From Nocardioidaceae bacterium (GTDB taxonomy: Bacteria > Actinomycetota > Actinomycetes > Propionibacteriales > Nocardioidaceae): a stretch of DNA of 6,896 bases. The notes under the pieces were generated by a model. It searched no databases, was not told the DNA's origin, and saw only the letters and a list, made by a program, of their open reading frames with translations. Of this stretch, positions 6,451 to 6,896 are shown one piece after another; position 1 is the stretch's first letter; each line of letters begins with the position of its first letter. The stretch spans positions 1-6,896 of the forward strand of contig JAOPXA010000157.1 in assembly GCA_025965395.1 (NCBI GenBank), written 5' to 3'. Both the position numbers and the translations under genes were made by a program.

Positions 6451-6896
6451 TCATGCCAGCGCACGAGGATGGGCCGTCGCATAAATTTCTCGTAGCTTGT
6501 CGACCGTGACGAGCGTATAGATCTGAGTCGTCGTCACCGACGAATGTCCCAACAATTCTTGGACGACCCGAACGTCGGCGCCTCCGTCAAGCAGGTGGGT
6601 AGCGAACGAGTGCCGAAGGGTGTGCGGCGAGACCGATGCTGTGATGCCTGCACGCTCGGCCGCACGCGTCAAGATTGCCCAGGCGCTTTGGCGCGACAAC
6701 CGCCCACCGCGCGCGTTGAGGAAGATCGCGGGGCCCGACTTGGGACCCGCGAAGAGCGCCGGTCGACCACTTTGGAGATAGGCGACGACGGCATCGCGGG
6801 CATAGGACCCAAACGGCACGATGCGTTGCTTGCTGCCCTTGCCGCGCAGGAGGACCGATCCGTCATCGAGGTCGATGTCGTCGATGTCGAGTCCCA
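6451..6896 (-). CDS. xerD: Tyrosine site-specific recombinase XerD, C-terminal part, truncated by the window edge
   Basis: The open frame runs in from the right edge for 147 residues plus stop. A GTG at 6819 is internal and not the start. XerD, with XerC, resolves chromosome dimers at dif sites during division. The segment opens with [12 protein letters not shown], then the beta-hairpin [12 protein letters not shown] carrying the catalytic Lys. Next come the [17 protein letters not shown] box (catalytic His and Arg), the [14 protein letters not shown] box (second His and the nucleophilic Tyr) and the typical XerD ending HPRALA. The first catalytic Arg lies beyond the window. YTLVT replaces the common YTHV after the nucleophile. 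XerD beside parA-scpAB is the usual actinobacterial arrangement, and the HPRA ending favours XerD over XerC. An integrase of a mobile element is unlikely in this housekeeping context. Confidence 0.93.
   Translation of the reverse strand, partial: GLDIDDIDLDDGSVLLRGKGSKQRIVPFGSYARDAVVAYLQSGRPALFAGPKSGPAIFLNARGGRLSRQSAWAILTRAAERAGITASVSPHTLRHSFATHLLDGGADVRVVQELLGHSSVTTTQIYTLVTVDKLREIYATAHPRALA

Noticed and set aside
6871..6888. Tandem 9-base repeat GTCGATGTC
   Set aside because: It lies in coding sequence for the Asp/Ile-rich strand of XerD, which is normally Asp-rich there. Two copies are explained by codon use.

Overview
The window is a compact chromosomal gene cluster from a high-GC Gram-positive bacterium (Actinomycetota). 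GC is roughly 60-65% by eye. Every gene lies on the minus strand, so transcription runs from the right edge to the left edge. The order in transcription is xerD (3' part only), parA, a small ribbon-helix-helix-like gene, scpA, scpB, rluB/rsuA-type pseudouridine synthase, tyrA, cmk, plsC and der (5' part only). From memory, the core order parA-scpA-scpB-rluB-cmk-der is the one in Mycobacterium tuberculosis (Rv1708 to Rv1713). Insertion of tyrA and plsC is typical of other actinobacteria such as Streptomyces and its relatives. The XerD tail and ParA N-terminus faintly suggest Propionibacteriales (Nocardioides-like), but this is weak.

Region by region. Positions 6451-6896 hold the C-terminal half of the tyrosine recombinase XerD. 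A 54-base gap with a good ribosome-binding site precedes parA (5548-6396). parA overlaps by 16 bases a 100-residue protein (5261-5563), which overlaps scpA (4356-5264), which overlaps scpB (3712-4359), then rluB (2987-3715) and tyrA (1911-2990). A 22-base gap leads to cmk (1211-1888), which overlaps plsC (519-1214), which overlaps der (1-526). There is no noncoding stretch longer than 54 bases, and I saw no tRNA, rRNA, CRISPR array, insertion sequence, riboswitch, parS site or terminator.

The genes cover chromosome-dimer resolution (XerD), chromosome positioning or condensation (ParA-like ATPase and the ScpA/ScpB partners of SMC), ribosome maturation (RluB-type enzyme and Der GTPase), CMP/dCMP phosphorylation (Cmk), phospholipid synthesis (PlsC) and tyrosine synthesis (TyrA). 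Seven of the nine junctions are overlaps, which points to one translationally coupled growth-related operon.

This is essentially a well-known housekeeping locus, and I do not see a convincing new system. The most open element is the uncharacterised RHH-like protein wedged between an orphan ParA, with no ParB in view, and ScpA. It could be a DNA-binding partner of that ParA, in the manner of plasmid ParA/RHH partition pairs.
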